A DNA stretch of 39,456 nt, taken from positions 291,341-330,796 of the forward strand of contig NZ_BMRI01000006.1 of assembly GCF_014648555.1 (NCBI RefSeq), in the 5' to 3' direction. The notes under the pieces were generated by a model. The model made no database searches, was not told where the DNA came from, and saw only the letters and a program-made list of their open reading frames with translations. This document shows, piece after piece, positions 23,357 through 30,904 of the stretch (positions are counted from its first letter, which is position 1; each line of letters opens with the position of its first letter). A program made the position numbers and the translations under genes. This stretch comes from Kitasatospora griseola. Lineage in GTDB: Bacteria > Actinomycetota > Actinomycetes > Streptomycetales > Streptomycetaceae.

Positions 23357-24571
23357 GTGTTCGACCATCGCAAGCTGGGCCGCGAGCTGGGCCTGTTCGA
23401 CACCGATCCGCTGATCGGCGCGGGTCTGCCGTTCTGGCTGCCGGACGGCGCCGTGGTGCGGCAGGGCCTGGAGGACTTCGTCCGCACCCTGGAGCGGCGT
23501 GCGGGCTACCGGCACGTGTACTCGCCGGTGCTGGGCAAACGCGAGCTGTACGAGCTCTCCGGCCACTGGGCGCACTACCGGGACGACATGTTCCCGCCGC
23601 TGTCCATGGGCGAGGACGACCAGCTGGTGCTCCGTCCCAGCCTCTGTCCGCACCATGCCGTGATGTTCCGCTCCCGCTCCCGCAGCTACCGCGAACTGCC
23701 GTTTCGGATGGCCGAGTTGGGTGGCATGTACCGCTCCGAGCGGTCCGGGGTGCTGGGCGGGCTGACCAGGGTGCGGGCGATCCAGCTGAACGACGGGCAC
23801 ATCTTCTGCACCCTGGACCAGGTCGCCGAGGAGGCGCGCGGCGCGCTGGAGCTGATCGCGGTGGCGTACCGGGCGATGGGCATCGTGCCGTCCCGCTACC
23901 GGCTGTCACTGCCGGGCGGCGGCGGCAAGTACGTGGCCCGGCCGGAGCTGTGGGAGCGGGCGACCGCACTGCTGGTGCGGGTGCTGGACGAGCTGGGCGT
24001 GCCGTACGAGGAGGGGGTCGGCGAGGCGGCGTTCTACGGGCCGAAGATCGACGTGCAGGTGGTGGACGCCGCGGGCCGCGAGTCGACCCTGTCGACCGTG
24101 CAGGTCGACTTCCACCAGCCCGAGCAGTTCGACCTGCACTACATCGGCCCGGACGGAGCGCGGCACCGGCCGGTGATGGTGCACCGGGCGATCATCGGCA
24201 GCGTGGAGCGGGCGGTGGCGCACCTGGTCGAGCAGCACGGCGGGGCGTTCCCGGCCTGGCTGGCGCCGGTGCAGCTGGCGGTGCTGCCGCTGGGCGAGGA
24301 GCAGGAGGACGCGGCGCGCGAGCTGGCCGCCCGCTGCCTGGAGCTCGATCTGCGGGCCGAGGTGCTGGGGGCGGACCGCGGCTCGCTGGGCGCGCGGGTC
24401 CGGGACGCCCGGTTGGCCCCGTACCAGGTCGCGCTCGGGCCGCGGGAGGCCGCCGACGGCTCCCTCGCCGTGCGGCTGCGGGGCGGCCGCCGGCTCGATC
24501 CGCTGCCCGCCGCGGAGGTGCTGGAGCGGATCGCGGCGAAGGTCCGGGCGCACGCCGTCGACCTGTGGTGA
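23357..24571 (+). CDS. Threonyl-tRNA synthetase paralogue lacking TGS and editing domains
   Basis: A 404-residue class II synthetase containing only the catalytic core and the C-terminal anticodon-binding domain; full bacterial ThrRS is about 640-660 residues with N-terminal TGS and editing domains. GAGLPFWLPDGA, YSPVLGKRELYELSGHW, RPSLCPHH, MYRSERSGVLGGLTRVR (motif 2) and HRAIIGSVERAV (motif 3) are present. The three zinc ligands are kept: Cys97, His148, His276. Motif 2 departs from the usual HRNEPSG, and the LHG next to it is LGG. It should attach Thr to tRNA(Thr) but cannot clear Ser-tRNA(Thr) by the usual domain. GTG 23357 is chosen for GAGGAG seven bases upstream. A second, possibly inhibitor-resistant or stress-induced ThrRS is the likeliest role. 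Confidence 0.92.
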   Translation: MFDHRKLGRELGLFDTDPLIGAGLPFWLPDGAVVRQGLEDFVRTLERRAGYRHVYSPVLGKRELYELSGHWAHYRDDMFPPLSMGEDDQLVLRPSLCPHHAVMFRSRSRSYRELPFRMAELGGMYRSERSGVLGGLTRVRAIQLNDGHIFCTLDQVAEEARGALELIAVAYRAMGIVPSRYRLSLPGGGGKYVARPELWERATALLVRVLDELGVPYEEGVGEAAFYGPKIDVQVVDAAGRESTLSTVQVDFHQPEQFDLHYIGPDGARHRPVMVHRAIIGSVERAVAHLVEQHGGAFPAWLAPVQLAVLPLGEEQEDAARELAARCLELDLRAEVLGADRGSLGARVRDARLAPYQVALGPREAADGSLAVRLRGGRRLDPLPAAEVLERIAAKVRAHAVDLW

Positions 24572-24712
24572 GACCCGCCGGGGGTGTGGCGCGGGCCACC
24601 GCGGGAACGTGACAAGTCCCACGCCGCACCCCCGGCCCGGGGCGGGCGCCGGACGCCCCGACGCCGCCCACCACTCGCCGAAGTCCCCTTTATCCAGGGC
24701 TTATCCGCAGGT

Positions 24713-24732
24713 GAGGGGCCGAACGGCCCCTC
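24713..24732 (+). terminator. Hairpin after the ThrRS paralogue
   Basis: GAGGGGCC-GAAC-GGCCCCTC is a perfect 8-base stem with a tetraloop, 141 bases after the synthetase stop and 37 bases before the next ATG. It lacks a T-run. It may terminate the synthetase transcript. Confidence 0.5.
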
Positions 24733-24768
24733 GTGCGGGGGACCTTCGGCGTGGCATACTCCGGAGCC

Positions 24769-25407
24769 ATGACCGGCATTCACGCGACCAGAGCCCTGCG
24801 GGGCGCGGTGTTCACCGCGCTCGCCGTGCCGCTGGCTGCGTTCGGCCAGGTGGTGATCACCGGCCGTGCCCTGCCGCTCACCCTGGTCGCCGTGGCCTGC
24901 GTCGCGGTCTTCCTGCTCGCGGTCCTGCTGGACGGCGCACGCCGCCGCTTCCTGCTGCTGTCCGCGGTGCTGGTGCCGGTGGAACTGCTGCTGAACACCG
25001 CCTTCAACCTCGGCCAGGACGCCTGTTCCCGGCCCGTCCACGGCGTGGACCTGCTGGTCTGCGGCGGCGACCGAGTCAGCGGCTCCGAACTCTTCGCGCA
25101 GTGGACGCACAACTCGGCGGGCACGCTGCGCCTGCTGGTGCTGGGCGTGCACCTGGCGGTCGCGCTGGCCGCCGCGGCCTGGCTCCGGCTCGCCGACGCC
25201 GCCCTCGACGGGGTCGGCGAGGCGCTGCGCACCATGGCCCGGCTGCTGCCGCGCCGCTGGCGCTCGCTGCTGCTGGCCGCCCGCCCGGCCTGCCCGGCGG
25301 CGCTGCTGCCCCGGGCCGGCGCCGAGCCCGCCCCGCGGCGTCCGCAGGACGCCGTCCACTCCCCCGCCCCGCGTCGCGGACCGCCGCAGCCGGCTTTCGC
25401 CTGCTGA
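24769..25407 (+). CDS. Small integral membrane protein of unknown function
   Basis: A 212-residue protein with about four membrane helices: GAVFTALAVPLAAFGQVV, LTLVAVACVAVFLLAVLL, FLLLSAVLVPVELLLNTAF and LRLLVLGVHLAVALAAAAWL. The loop between helices 3 and 4 carries two Cys (QDACSRPVHG and LLVCGGD) that could form an extracytoplasmic disulfide. The C-terminal ~60 residues are Pro/Arg/Ala-rich and probably cytoplasmic. I recognise no family. The ATG at 24769 has GGAG four bases upstream, which is close; CATACT at 24755 may be a -10. It precedes the DsbA-like/VKOR pair by 195 bases on the same strand; a role in envelope oxidation is possible but unsupported. Confidence 0.75.
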   Translation: MTGIHATRALRGAVFTALAVPLAAFGQVVITGRALPLTLVAVACVAVFLLAVLLDGARRRFLLLSAVLVPVELLLNTAFNLGQDACSRPVHGVDLLVCGGDRVSGSELFAQWTHNSAGTLRLLVLGVHLAVALAAAAWLRLADAALDGVGEALRTMARLLPRRWRSLLLAARPACPAALLPRAGAEPAPRRPQDAVHSPAPRRGPPQPAFAC

Positions 25408-25525
25408 CGGTCCGTCACCTCGCACGACGCGTACACGGCCGTCTCCGGGCATCGCACCCTGCCCCCCTTTCTTTTCGACCCCGCACCCCGCCGGGCCGCC
25501 CGCCCCTGCTCCCGTCCGGATGGAA

Positions 25526-25550
25526 CCACCTGACCAGGTGGGACCACCTG
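25526..25550. repeat. CCACCTG inverted and direct repeats upstream of the DsbA-like gene
   Basis: CCACCTG (25526-25532) and CAGGTGG (25535-25541) form a 7-base palindrome; a third CCACCTG copy follows at 25544-25550. They lie 53-77 bases upstream of the DsbA-like ATG, a suitable place for a regulator-binding site. No other copy is recognised in the window's promoters. Confidence 0.4.
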
Positions 25551-25602
25551 CCGGAGCCGGGCCGCGTCGCGCCGCCCCGGGGCGCAGAGGAGACGGATCA
25601 CC

Positions 25603-26397
25603 ATGCCCAGCACCCACAAGTCCGCCAAGACCGTCACCGCCCGCGAGCGCCTGAAGCAGGCCCAGCAGGCGGAGGCGCTGCGCGCCAAGCGTCGCCGCAC
25701 CCTCACCATCGGCGTCTCGGTGGTCGCGGCCGTCGCTGTGATCGCCGGCGGCACCACCCTCGCGGTGAACGCGTCCAAGAACTCCGACTCCGGCAGCGGC
25801 GCGGTCGCCGTCCCGGCCAACGCCTCCGGCCCCGACAACACCGTGGTCGTGTACGGCAAGGCCGACGCCCCGCACACCCTGGCCGTCTACGAGGACTTCC
25901 GCTGCCCGGTCTGCGAGTCCTTCGAGACCTCGGCCGGCCCGACCGTGAAGGAACTCGCCGACCAGGGCCAGTACAAGATCGAGTACCACCTGGCCGCGTT
26001 CCTCGACAACAACCTCGGCGGCAAGGGCTCGCGCACCGCGCTGGCCGCGGCGGGCGCCGCGCTGAACGAGGGCGTCGACAAGTTCAAGGCTTTCCACGAC
26101 GTGCTGTACGCGAACCAGCCGTCCGAGCGCGAGGACGCGTTCGGCGACGTCAACCACATCCTGGACCTCGCCGGCCAGGTCCCCGGCCTGAAGACCGAGG
26201 CGTTCACCAAGGCCGTCACCGAGGGCACCTACAAGGGCTGGGCCGCCAAGGTCGCGAGCGCCTTCAACAAGAGCGGCGTCTCCGGCACCCCGACGGTCAA
26301 GCTCGACGGCAAGACGCTGGACGTGATCGGCAAGGACGGCAAGGCGCTCTCCGGCGACCAGTTCGGCGCGCTGGTCAAGCAGAGCATCGGCGGGTGA
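25603..26397 (+). CDS. Membrane-anchored DsbA-family thiol:disulfide oxidoreductase
   Basis: A 264-residue protein with a charged cytoplasmic N-terminus (about residues 1-33, helical, Lys/Arg/Gln-rich), one signal-anchor helix (TIGVSVVAAVAVIAGG), a Ser/Gly linker and an extracytoplasmic thioredoxin-fold domain. The active site is DFRCPVCESFE, Cys101 and Cys104; GVSGTPTVKLDGK supplies the cis-proline. It should introduce or shuffle disulfides in exported proteins. GGAG precedes the ATG. The gene is followed four bases later by a VKOR-type enzyme that would reoxidise it, a well-known actinobacterial pairing, so the two surely work together. Confidence 0.93.
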   Translation: MPSTHKSAKTVTARERLKQAQQAEALRAKRRRTLTIGVSVVAAVAVIAGGTTLAVNASKNSDSGSGAVAVPANASGPDNTVVVYGKADAPHTLAVYEDFRCPVCESFETSAGPTVKELADQGQYKIEYHLAAFLDNNLGGKGSRTALAAAGAALNEGVDKFKAFHDVLYANQPSEREDAFGDVNHILDLAGQVPGLKTEAFTKAVTEGTYKGWAAKVASAFNKSGVSGTPTVKLDGKTLDVIGKDGKALSGDQFGALVKQSIGG

Positions 26398-26401
26398 CCC
26401 G

Positions 26402-27007
26402 ATGACCACGGCCCAGAGTGCCCCGGTGGGGGCGAGTCGCCGCTTCTCGTGGCTGATCCTGCTGAGCGGACTGATCGGCCTGGCCGCGTCCGCCCAGCTC
26501 ACCCTGGACAAGATCCGGCTGATCGAGAACCCGGCCTACCAGCCGAACTGCAACATCAACCCGATCATCAGCTGCGGATCGGTCATGCGCACCGAGCAGG
26601 CCGAGGTCTTCGGGTTCCCCAACCCGGTCATCGGCCTGGCCGCGTTCGGAGCCCTCGCCGCCATCGGCGCGGGCCTCCTCGCAGGCGCCTCCTACCGGCG
26701 CTGGTTGTGGCTCTCCCTCCAGGGCGGCGCCCTCGCCGGCCTCGGCTTCGTCGCCTGGCTGATCCACGAGGCCCTCTACGAGATCGGCGCCCTCTGCCCG
26801 TACTGCATGGTGGTCTGGGCCGTGGTCATCACCCTCTTCTGGTCCACCACCGTCCACAACATCCGCACCGGCGTCCTCCCCGCCCCGCCCGCCCTCCGCC
26901 GCCTGGTCGCCCTCCGCCACCAGTGGCTCGTCCCGCTCACCGTCTACCTGGCGATCGCCCTGATGATCCTGACCCGCTTCTGGTACTACTGGTCGACCCT
27001 GCTCTGA
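26402..27007 (+). CDS. Vitamin K epoxide reductase (VKOR) family quinone-linked disulfide oxidase
   Basis: A 201-residue membrane protein with the four-helix VKOR core plus a fifth C-terminal helix. The active-site pair is LCPYCMVVW (Cys132, Cys135) and the shuttle cysteines are in PNCNINPIISCGS (Cys50, Cys58), with the conserved Ser/Thr helix before them. In actinobacteria VKOR replaces DsbB: it takes electrons from the DsbA-like partner and passes them to menaquinone, keeping exported proteins oxidised. It begins four bases after the stop of that partner's gene. The large hairpin at 27015-27067 follows its stop, and the mobile element begins immediately beyond. Confidence 0.94.
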   Translation: MTTAQSAPVGASRRFSWLILLSGLIGLAASAQLTLDKIRLIENPAYQPNCNINPIISCGSVMRTEQAEVFGFPNPVIGLAAFGALAAIGAGLLAGASYRRWLWLSLQGGALAGLGFVAWLIHEALYEIGALCPYCMVVWAVVITLFWSTTVHNIRTGVLPAPPALRRLVALRHQWLVPLTVYLAIALMILTRFWYYWSTLL

Positions 27008-27014
27008 GCCTGCA

Positions 27015-27067
27015 AGCACAACGGCCCCCACCTGCGGTTTCGCAGATGGGGGCCGTTGGCGTGTGCT
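27015..27067. terminator. Long bidirectional terminator hairpin
   Basis: AGCACA at 27015 and TGTGCT at 27062 frame a 17-base stem (27020-27036 with 27041-27057, one mismatch) closed by a GTTT loop. It sits between the convergent VKOR and integrase genes and can stop both. It is also the last recognisable chromosomal landmark before the mobile element. Confidence 0.85.
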
Positions 27068-27078
27068 CTCTGGGCCGT

Positions 27079-28326
27079 CTACGGGCCGTCCGGGCGGTCA
27101 GCCGAGCCGTTGTAGAGGGCGTCGACGGCCCGGCGGGTCCGGTCCGGGCTGCTCGGCATGAGGTGGGTGTAGGTCCGGAGGGTGATCGCCGCATCGGCGT
27201 GCCCCAGGTACTCGCTCAGCGCCTTGATGTTCTCGCCGGCGTCGAGCAGCACGGAGGCGTAGAAGTGCCTGAGCGCGTGCATTCCGTCGCGGGGAGCACG
27301 GGCGTAGCCCAGCCCCGGCAGCGGAATCGGAATCACGCCGCCGGCCGCCAGTGCGGGTTTCCACAACCCCACATTGAATGCCGACCGCCGAAAGGCACTT
27401 CCCGCAGCATCGGTGAAGAGAAGAAGCTTCGTGGCTTTGGGGCCCTCCCAGGTTCGCCATGGAAGCGCCACCGCAACCGGAGGAAACGCCTCGATGTGGT
27501 CCCGGAGAATGGCCGCGACCGCCGTCGGCAGGGGTACGTCACGGACCTTGTCCCCCTTCGGCGGCGCGAAGACCAGCCCCTGCCGGAGCACCTTGACCTG
27601 CGAGACGACATGCAGGGTCTGCGCCCGGAAGTCGATCGCGTCGACGGCCAGGCCCAGGATCTCCCCCTGCCGCAGCCCGCACCCTCCCCCGAGGTCCACC
27701 ATCGGCCGGAACCCCGGCGGCAGCCCGGCCCGCACCGCGAAGACGCGATCCGCCGTCCACGGGACGACACGGTCCCTGCGGACCGACGGCTGCCGCACCG
27801 AACGGGAGGCACAGGGGTTCCGTGCGAGCAGGCTGTCGTCCACCGCTGCGGAGAGAATCGCCCGGGCGTCGGTGTAGATGATCCCGATGTACGACGCCGC
27901 GAGGCCGGACTCCTCCAGCCGCTTGAGCCACTCCCGAATGTGGGCGGGCTGGAATGCCCCCAGCGGGCGTGGGCCGAGGTGCGGGAGGACGTGCAGACGG
28001 AGTCGCCTCTCAGTGCCCTCCTGGGTGACGGCGTCCGTCGTCTGGGAGGCCATCCACTGGGTGGCGTACTCCTGGAACGTGGTGCGGGCGGCCTTCGGGT
28101 CGATGTACTGGCCGCGCGACATGTCGGCCGCGATGTGCGTCAGCCACTCCTCGGCGCGCCGCTTCTGGCGGTCGGGAAAGCTCTTCGACTTCTCCTTCCC
28201 GTCCGGCGCGGTGTAGCGGGCTCGGTAGCGGTTGCCCGTGCCGTAGCGGTCGGACTTGACCCGCCGCGGCTTGCCGTCGGGGCCGGGCTCGGTCTTGAAC
28301 CAGCGGTCCTGGATGTGTCCGGACAA
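27079..28326 (-). CDS. int: Tyrosine recombinase integrase of the AICE
   Basis: A 415-residue phage-type integrase that would insert the element at its chromosomal att site and, with excisionase, remove it. The N-terminal arm-binding part (RYRARYTAPDGKEKSKSF) precedes a core-binding SAM-like domain (TFQEYATQWMASQ) and the catalytic domain. Arg219 in GCGLRQGE, the lysine of APPKGDKVRDV, His350/Arg353 in HALRHFYAS, LGHADAAITL and nucleophile Tyr386 in RTYTHL are all present, so it should be active. The start is taken as TTG 28326, with AGGTGG seven bases upstream and only two bases after the excisionase stop; an overlapping GTG at 28362 is possible. It ends 12 bases before the VKOR terminator. 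Confidence 0.94.
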   Translation of the reverse strand: MSGHIQDRWFKTEPGPDGKPRRVKSDRYGTGNRYRARYTAPDGKEKSKSFPDRQKRRAEEWLTHIAADMSRGQYIDPKAARTTFQEYATQWMASQTTDAVTQEGTERRLRLHVLPHLGPRPLGAFQPAHIREWLKRLEESGLAASYIGIIYTDARAILSAAVDDSLLARNPCASRSVRQPSVRRDRVVPWTADRVFAVRAGLPPGFRPMVDLGGGCGLRQGEILGLAVDAIDFRAQTLHVVSQVKVLRQGLVFAPPKGDKVRDVPLPTAVAAILRDHIEAFPPVAVALPWRTWEGPKATKLLLFTDAAGSAFRRSAFNVGLWKPALAAGGVIPIPLPGLGYARAPRDGMHALRHFYASVLLDAGENIKALSEYLGHADAAITLRTYTHLMPSSPDRTRRAVDALYNGSADRPDGP

Positions 28327-28328
28327 GG

Positions 28329-28580
28329 TCAGGCCACCTGCCGTCCCTGGGCGGCCACCCACCGCGCGACTTCAGCGGGGTCGTAGCGCAGGTGCCGGCC
28401 GACGCGGAACCCGGGCGGGCCGGTGCGCTTGCGCCGCCACTGGTAGACGGTCTCCACGGACGGGAGGTCGAACAGTTCCACCAGGTCCTCCGGCTTGAGG
28501 TACCGGGCGGGGAGCGGCGTCGTGCTCTCCTCGACGCTCTGCATCCGGCGGACGGAGCCCGGACGTTGGGGCTTGGGCAT
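28329..28580 (-). CDS. xis: Excisionase / AlpA-type DNA-binding protein
   Basis: An 83-residue protein with a MerR/AlpA-type winged helix: YLKPEDLVELFDLPSVETVYQWRRKRTGPPGFRVGRHLRYDPAEVARWV (contiguous in the protein, about residues 29-77 as positioned here) is the standard excisionase-family DNA-binding layout, with helix-turn-helix first and a wing at the RVGRHLRY strand. In AICEs such a protein directs integrase toward excision. ATG 28580 has a GAAGGAA site; another Met 13 codons on is less likely. It is directly upstream of, and almost touching, the integrase gene, so the two are co-translated. A cluster of TGTGACAG repeats lies just upstream. Confidence 0.9.
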   Translation of the reverse strand: MPKPQRPGSVRRMQSVEESTTPLPARYLKPEDLVELFDLPSVETVYQWRRKRTGPPGFRVGRHLRYDPAEVARWVAAQGRQVA

Positions 28581-28633
28581 GTGCGTTCCTTCTGTGGGTG
28601 AGCGGGGAGGACCCGACCCGGACGGGGGGTGAT

Positions 28634-28747
28634 GTGACAGGCACAGGGGTGTCACTGCGGGCTGTCACTGCTGTTCTTCCAGGTCAGGGCTTTGCGGTGA
28701 CAGCGGTGACAGCTGTGACAGATACAGGTGCGGCGGAGCTGTCACAC
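28634..28747. repeat. TGTGACAG-type repeats, candidate iterons or operator
   Basis: Between the RepA-like ATPase and excisionase genes, TGACAG motifs recur: GTGACAG at 28634, GTGTCAC at 28649, CTGTCAC at 28662, three contiguous 9-base copies at 28696-28704, 28705-28713 and 28714-28722 (GGTGACAGC twice, then TGTGACAGA), and CTGTCAC at 28739. Tandem short repeats beside replication genes suggest iterons or regulator sites. A similar motif recurs near 36700 and 36800. Confidence 0.6.
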
Positions 28748-29773
28748 CGACTCGGGAACGAGGTACGCGCCCGTGCTGTCGGTGCTGAGCTGGCCGTCCT
28801 TGGCCATCCGGGCGCACGTCTGCCGGGTGTTGGCGTAGTCGAGGCCGGTGGCGGTGGCGATGTCCTTGGGGCGGGCGCCGGGGTGCTGGCGGACGTGCTG
28901 GAGGATCGTGGAGCGGGTGTCGCCGATGGTGTGGTCGCCGGCGGGTCCGTCGAGTAGGAGCCAACTACCGCTCTCGGGTTGGAAGCTGAGGGCGTGTTCG
29001 GCTTCGTCGACATCGCGTCCGGTGATGTGCAGGACGCCGTCGGCCTTGCCGCGGGAGCGTTTGAGGACGAGCGTGGCGTCGGCGGCGCCGGCGAGACCGT
29101 TGGTGCCGGAGACCTCGGCGAGGAAGTCGTCCGAGCCCATCTTGCGGACGTGGTGGACGAGGATCGTGGCCACCGAGTGCCGGTCGGCGACCTGCTTGGC
29201 GTACCCGATCGCGGCGTAGTCGGCGTCGTAGGCGGCAACGCCGGGCGGGGAGGTGCCGCGGACCTTGGCAAAGACGTCGATGACGACCAGGCGGGCGTCA
29301 GGGTTGCGGGTGAGCCAGTTGTCGAGGGCGTCGGCGCCGCCCTGGGGCAGCGCGGGGAACTCGGTGGCGATGGTGAGGTCCCGGGGTGCGGGGCGTCCGG
29401 CGAGGAGTTTGCCCATGCGGGTCTTCAGGCGGCGCGGGGTGTCTTCCAGGGCGAGGTAGAGCACGGGCCCGGCTTCGACGGGGACGGAGCCGAAGGCGGG
29501 TCGGCCGGCGGCGACGTCGAGGCCGAGGCCGAGGGAGAGCCAGGACTTGCCGACCTTGGGCGGTCCGGCGAGGAGGCTGACGCCCTCAGCGAAGAACCCG
29601 GGGACGGCCCAGCGGGGTTCGGGGAAGTCGGCGGCCATCAGGTCGGCCGCGTTCCACACCGTTCGGGGCCTGGGAACGGCTGCCACAGGCGTCTGAGGCG
29701 GCTCGTCCGGCTCGGGAGTGGGTTCGATGGGCCAGGGCGGTTCGTCGTCGCCAACGACCCGCAGGCGGGGCAT
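28742..29773 (-). CDS. RepA-like AAA-family ATPase with C-terminal winged helix
   Basis: A 343-residue RecA/DnaB-like ATPase of the RepA (AAA_25) type. Walker A is LAGPPKVGKSW (Lys76), Walker B is RLVVIDVFAKV, and VATILVHHVRKMGSDDF plus VSGTNGLAGAADATLVL are the sensor strands. Residues about 275-335 form a winged helix (TILQHVRQHPGARPKDIATATGL). RepA-type hexameric ATPases unwind DNA at plasmid origins. Here it would act with the prim-pol encoded just upstream to replicate the excised element. The first ~50 residues are Pro/Glu-rich and disordered. ATG 29773 has GGAG nine bases upstream; two Met codons at 29806-29809 lack a site. The stop overlaps the repeat cluster that could be the origin. 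Confidence 0.88.
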   Translation of the reverse strand: MPRLRVVGDDEPPWPIEPTPEPDEPPQTPVAAVPRPRTVWNAADLMAADFPEPRWAVPGFFAEGVSLLAGPPKVGKSWLSLGLGLDVAAGRPAFGSVPVEAGPVLYLALEDTPRRLKTRMGKLLAGRPAPRDLTIATEFPALPQGGADALDNWLTRNPDARLVVIDVFAKVRGTSPPGVAAYDADYAAIGYAKQVADRHSVATILVHHVRKMGSDDFLAEVSGTNGLAGAADATLVLKRSRGKADGVLHITGRDVDEAEHALSFQPESGSWLLLDGPAGDHTIGDTRSTILQHVRQHPGARPKDIATATGLDYANTRQTCARMAKDGQLSTDSTGAYLVPESV

Positions 29774-29900
29774 GTGGACGCTCTCCTGGGGCTCTGTGGG
29801 ACGCATCATGTCGCCACCACCCACCCGGTGCTGCCGCCCACCCTGGTCGTGGCGTGTTCCGGGATGCTCTTAGGGGTGGAGGGGGGCAGGTTCGGGGGGA

Positions 29901-30824
29901 TCACGCGCAGGCCCCGGGGTTGTTGCGGATAGACCAGTTCAGGGCGCTGGTGACGACACCGTCCACGTACCGGGCCTGGAGTCCGGCCACTTCCCCCGCC
30001 TCCCTAAGAGCGTCCTCGACTCCGATACGGCTGAGGCGGCCGTCGGCGACGAACCGCCCGAGGGCGCGAGCGGCCCTCAGGAGAGTTTGGTTTCGGGTGC
30101 CCTCGGGGGCGTTGGCAACGGCCCTGGTCTCGTTGCGCAGGGCGGCGTCCACGTAGGCGGTGACTCGGCCGGGTCCGGCCGGCCGGACCGCGGGGGTGTA
30201 GGGACGGGGCCGGGTGGGCGGTTCGAGCAGCACCAGCAACCAAGCCGGAAGCGGTGCCGGATCGGCGTCGCACACCACCGTGTAGGGACGCCCGTTGACG
30301 ATGCTGCCGGGGGCGACGACATAGCCGCCACCCGCCCGGGTGTCGATCTTCCAGCCCAGCCGCCCAACCGAGTTGCGCAGCCCGACTTCGGTGGGCGCGG
30401 CGAAGTAGAGGTGGTGCCCGCCGCTGGTCGTGGAGACGGTGAACGTGTTGGTGGGATAGGGCTGTTGGTGGTCCTCGCAGAGAGCGGCGAGGGCGTCGCG
30501 GCCGTCGGTGACGCCCCGGGGGGCAGTCTTGGGCGAGGCGCTCTCGCCGGGCTTGGGTACGTCCAAGTCGAGGACGACCAGGCGGGACGGACCGGTAGCG
30601 ATGCCGATGTTGTAGGGCGCGTGGTGCCAGGCGGAGAGCAGCAACTCGGTCTGAGTGGTGGCGCGTTGTTCCCATCCTCGGTGGCCTGCCGCGCAGGGTC
30701 CGGTTCGGGGGCAGGCGCTCTCGCTGTGAAGGGCGGGGCGCTTGGTGCCTGGGGTGAGAGGGAAGGCGTACCAGCCGTGCGCGGCGGCGTCGAGGACGGC
30801 GTTCAGCAGCGAGTTTGCGGGCAT
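29901..30824 (-). CDS. Bifunctional DNA primase/polymerase (prim-pol)
   Basis: A 307-residue protein with an N-terminal archaeo-eukaryotic-type prim-pol domain. LVVLDLDVPK holds the acidic metal-binding residues, STTSGGHHLYF is the conserved SGGxHxYF signature, and KIDTRAGGGYVVAPGS carries the third acidic residue with the GYVVAPGS loop. After about residue 215 comes a helical C-terminal region (TRNQTLLRAARALGRF) like the PriCT-type helper domains. Such enzymes make primers and extend them, and one class of AICE replication initiators (RepPP) is of this type. No helicase domain is fused; the RepA-like gene 127 bases downstream probably supplies it. ATG 30824 has AGGAAGAG upstream. Confidence 0.92.
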   Translation of the reverse strand: MPANSLLNAVLDAAAHGWYAFPLTPGTKRPALHSESACPRTGPCAAGHRGWEQRATTQTELLLSAWHHAPYNIGIATGPSRLVVLDLDVPKPGESASPKTAPRGVTDGRDALAALCEDHQQPYPTNTFTVSTTSGGHHLYFAAPTEVGLRNSVGRLGWKIDTRAGGGYVVAPGSIVNGRPYTVVCDADPAPLPAWLLVLLEPPTRPRPYTPAVRPAGPGRVTAYVDAALRNETRAVANAPEGTRNQTLLRAARALGRFVADGRLSRIGVEDALREAGEVAGLQARYVDGVVTSALNWSIRNNPGACA

Positions 30825-30860
30825 GTGTGGGCTCTTCCTGTCGGTGCGGGCGGGGGTCGG

Positions 30861-30897
30861 CCGGGCGGGCCCGTGGGCGGGTCACGGGCCCGCCCGG
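30861..30897. terminator. 15-base perfect hairpin between clamp and prim-pol genes
   Basis: CCGGGCGGGCCCGTG and CACGGGCCCGCCCGG pair perfectly around a 7-base loop, seven bases beyond the clamp stop and 36 bases before the prim-pol ATG. It lacks a T-run. It may be a partial terminator or an RNA-processing or stability element within the operon. Confidence 0.6.
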
Positions 30898-30904
30898 GGC
30901 GGGG

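Noticed and set aside
24139..26511. A 790-codon open frame on the minus strand
   Set aside because: It is antisense to the ThrRS, membrane and DsbA-like genes and shows biased, repetitive composition.
27000..27081. A tRNA gene or tRNA 3' end at the element junction
   Set aside because: The GGTTTCGCA loop belongs to the VKOR terminator hairpin; there is no acceptor stem, anticodon arm or proper T-arm consensus.
28696..28722. A CRISPR array
   Set aside because: The repeats are contiguous 9-base units without unique spacers, and no cas gene is nearby.
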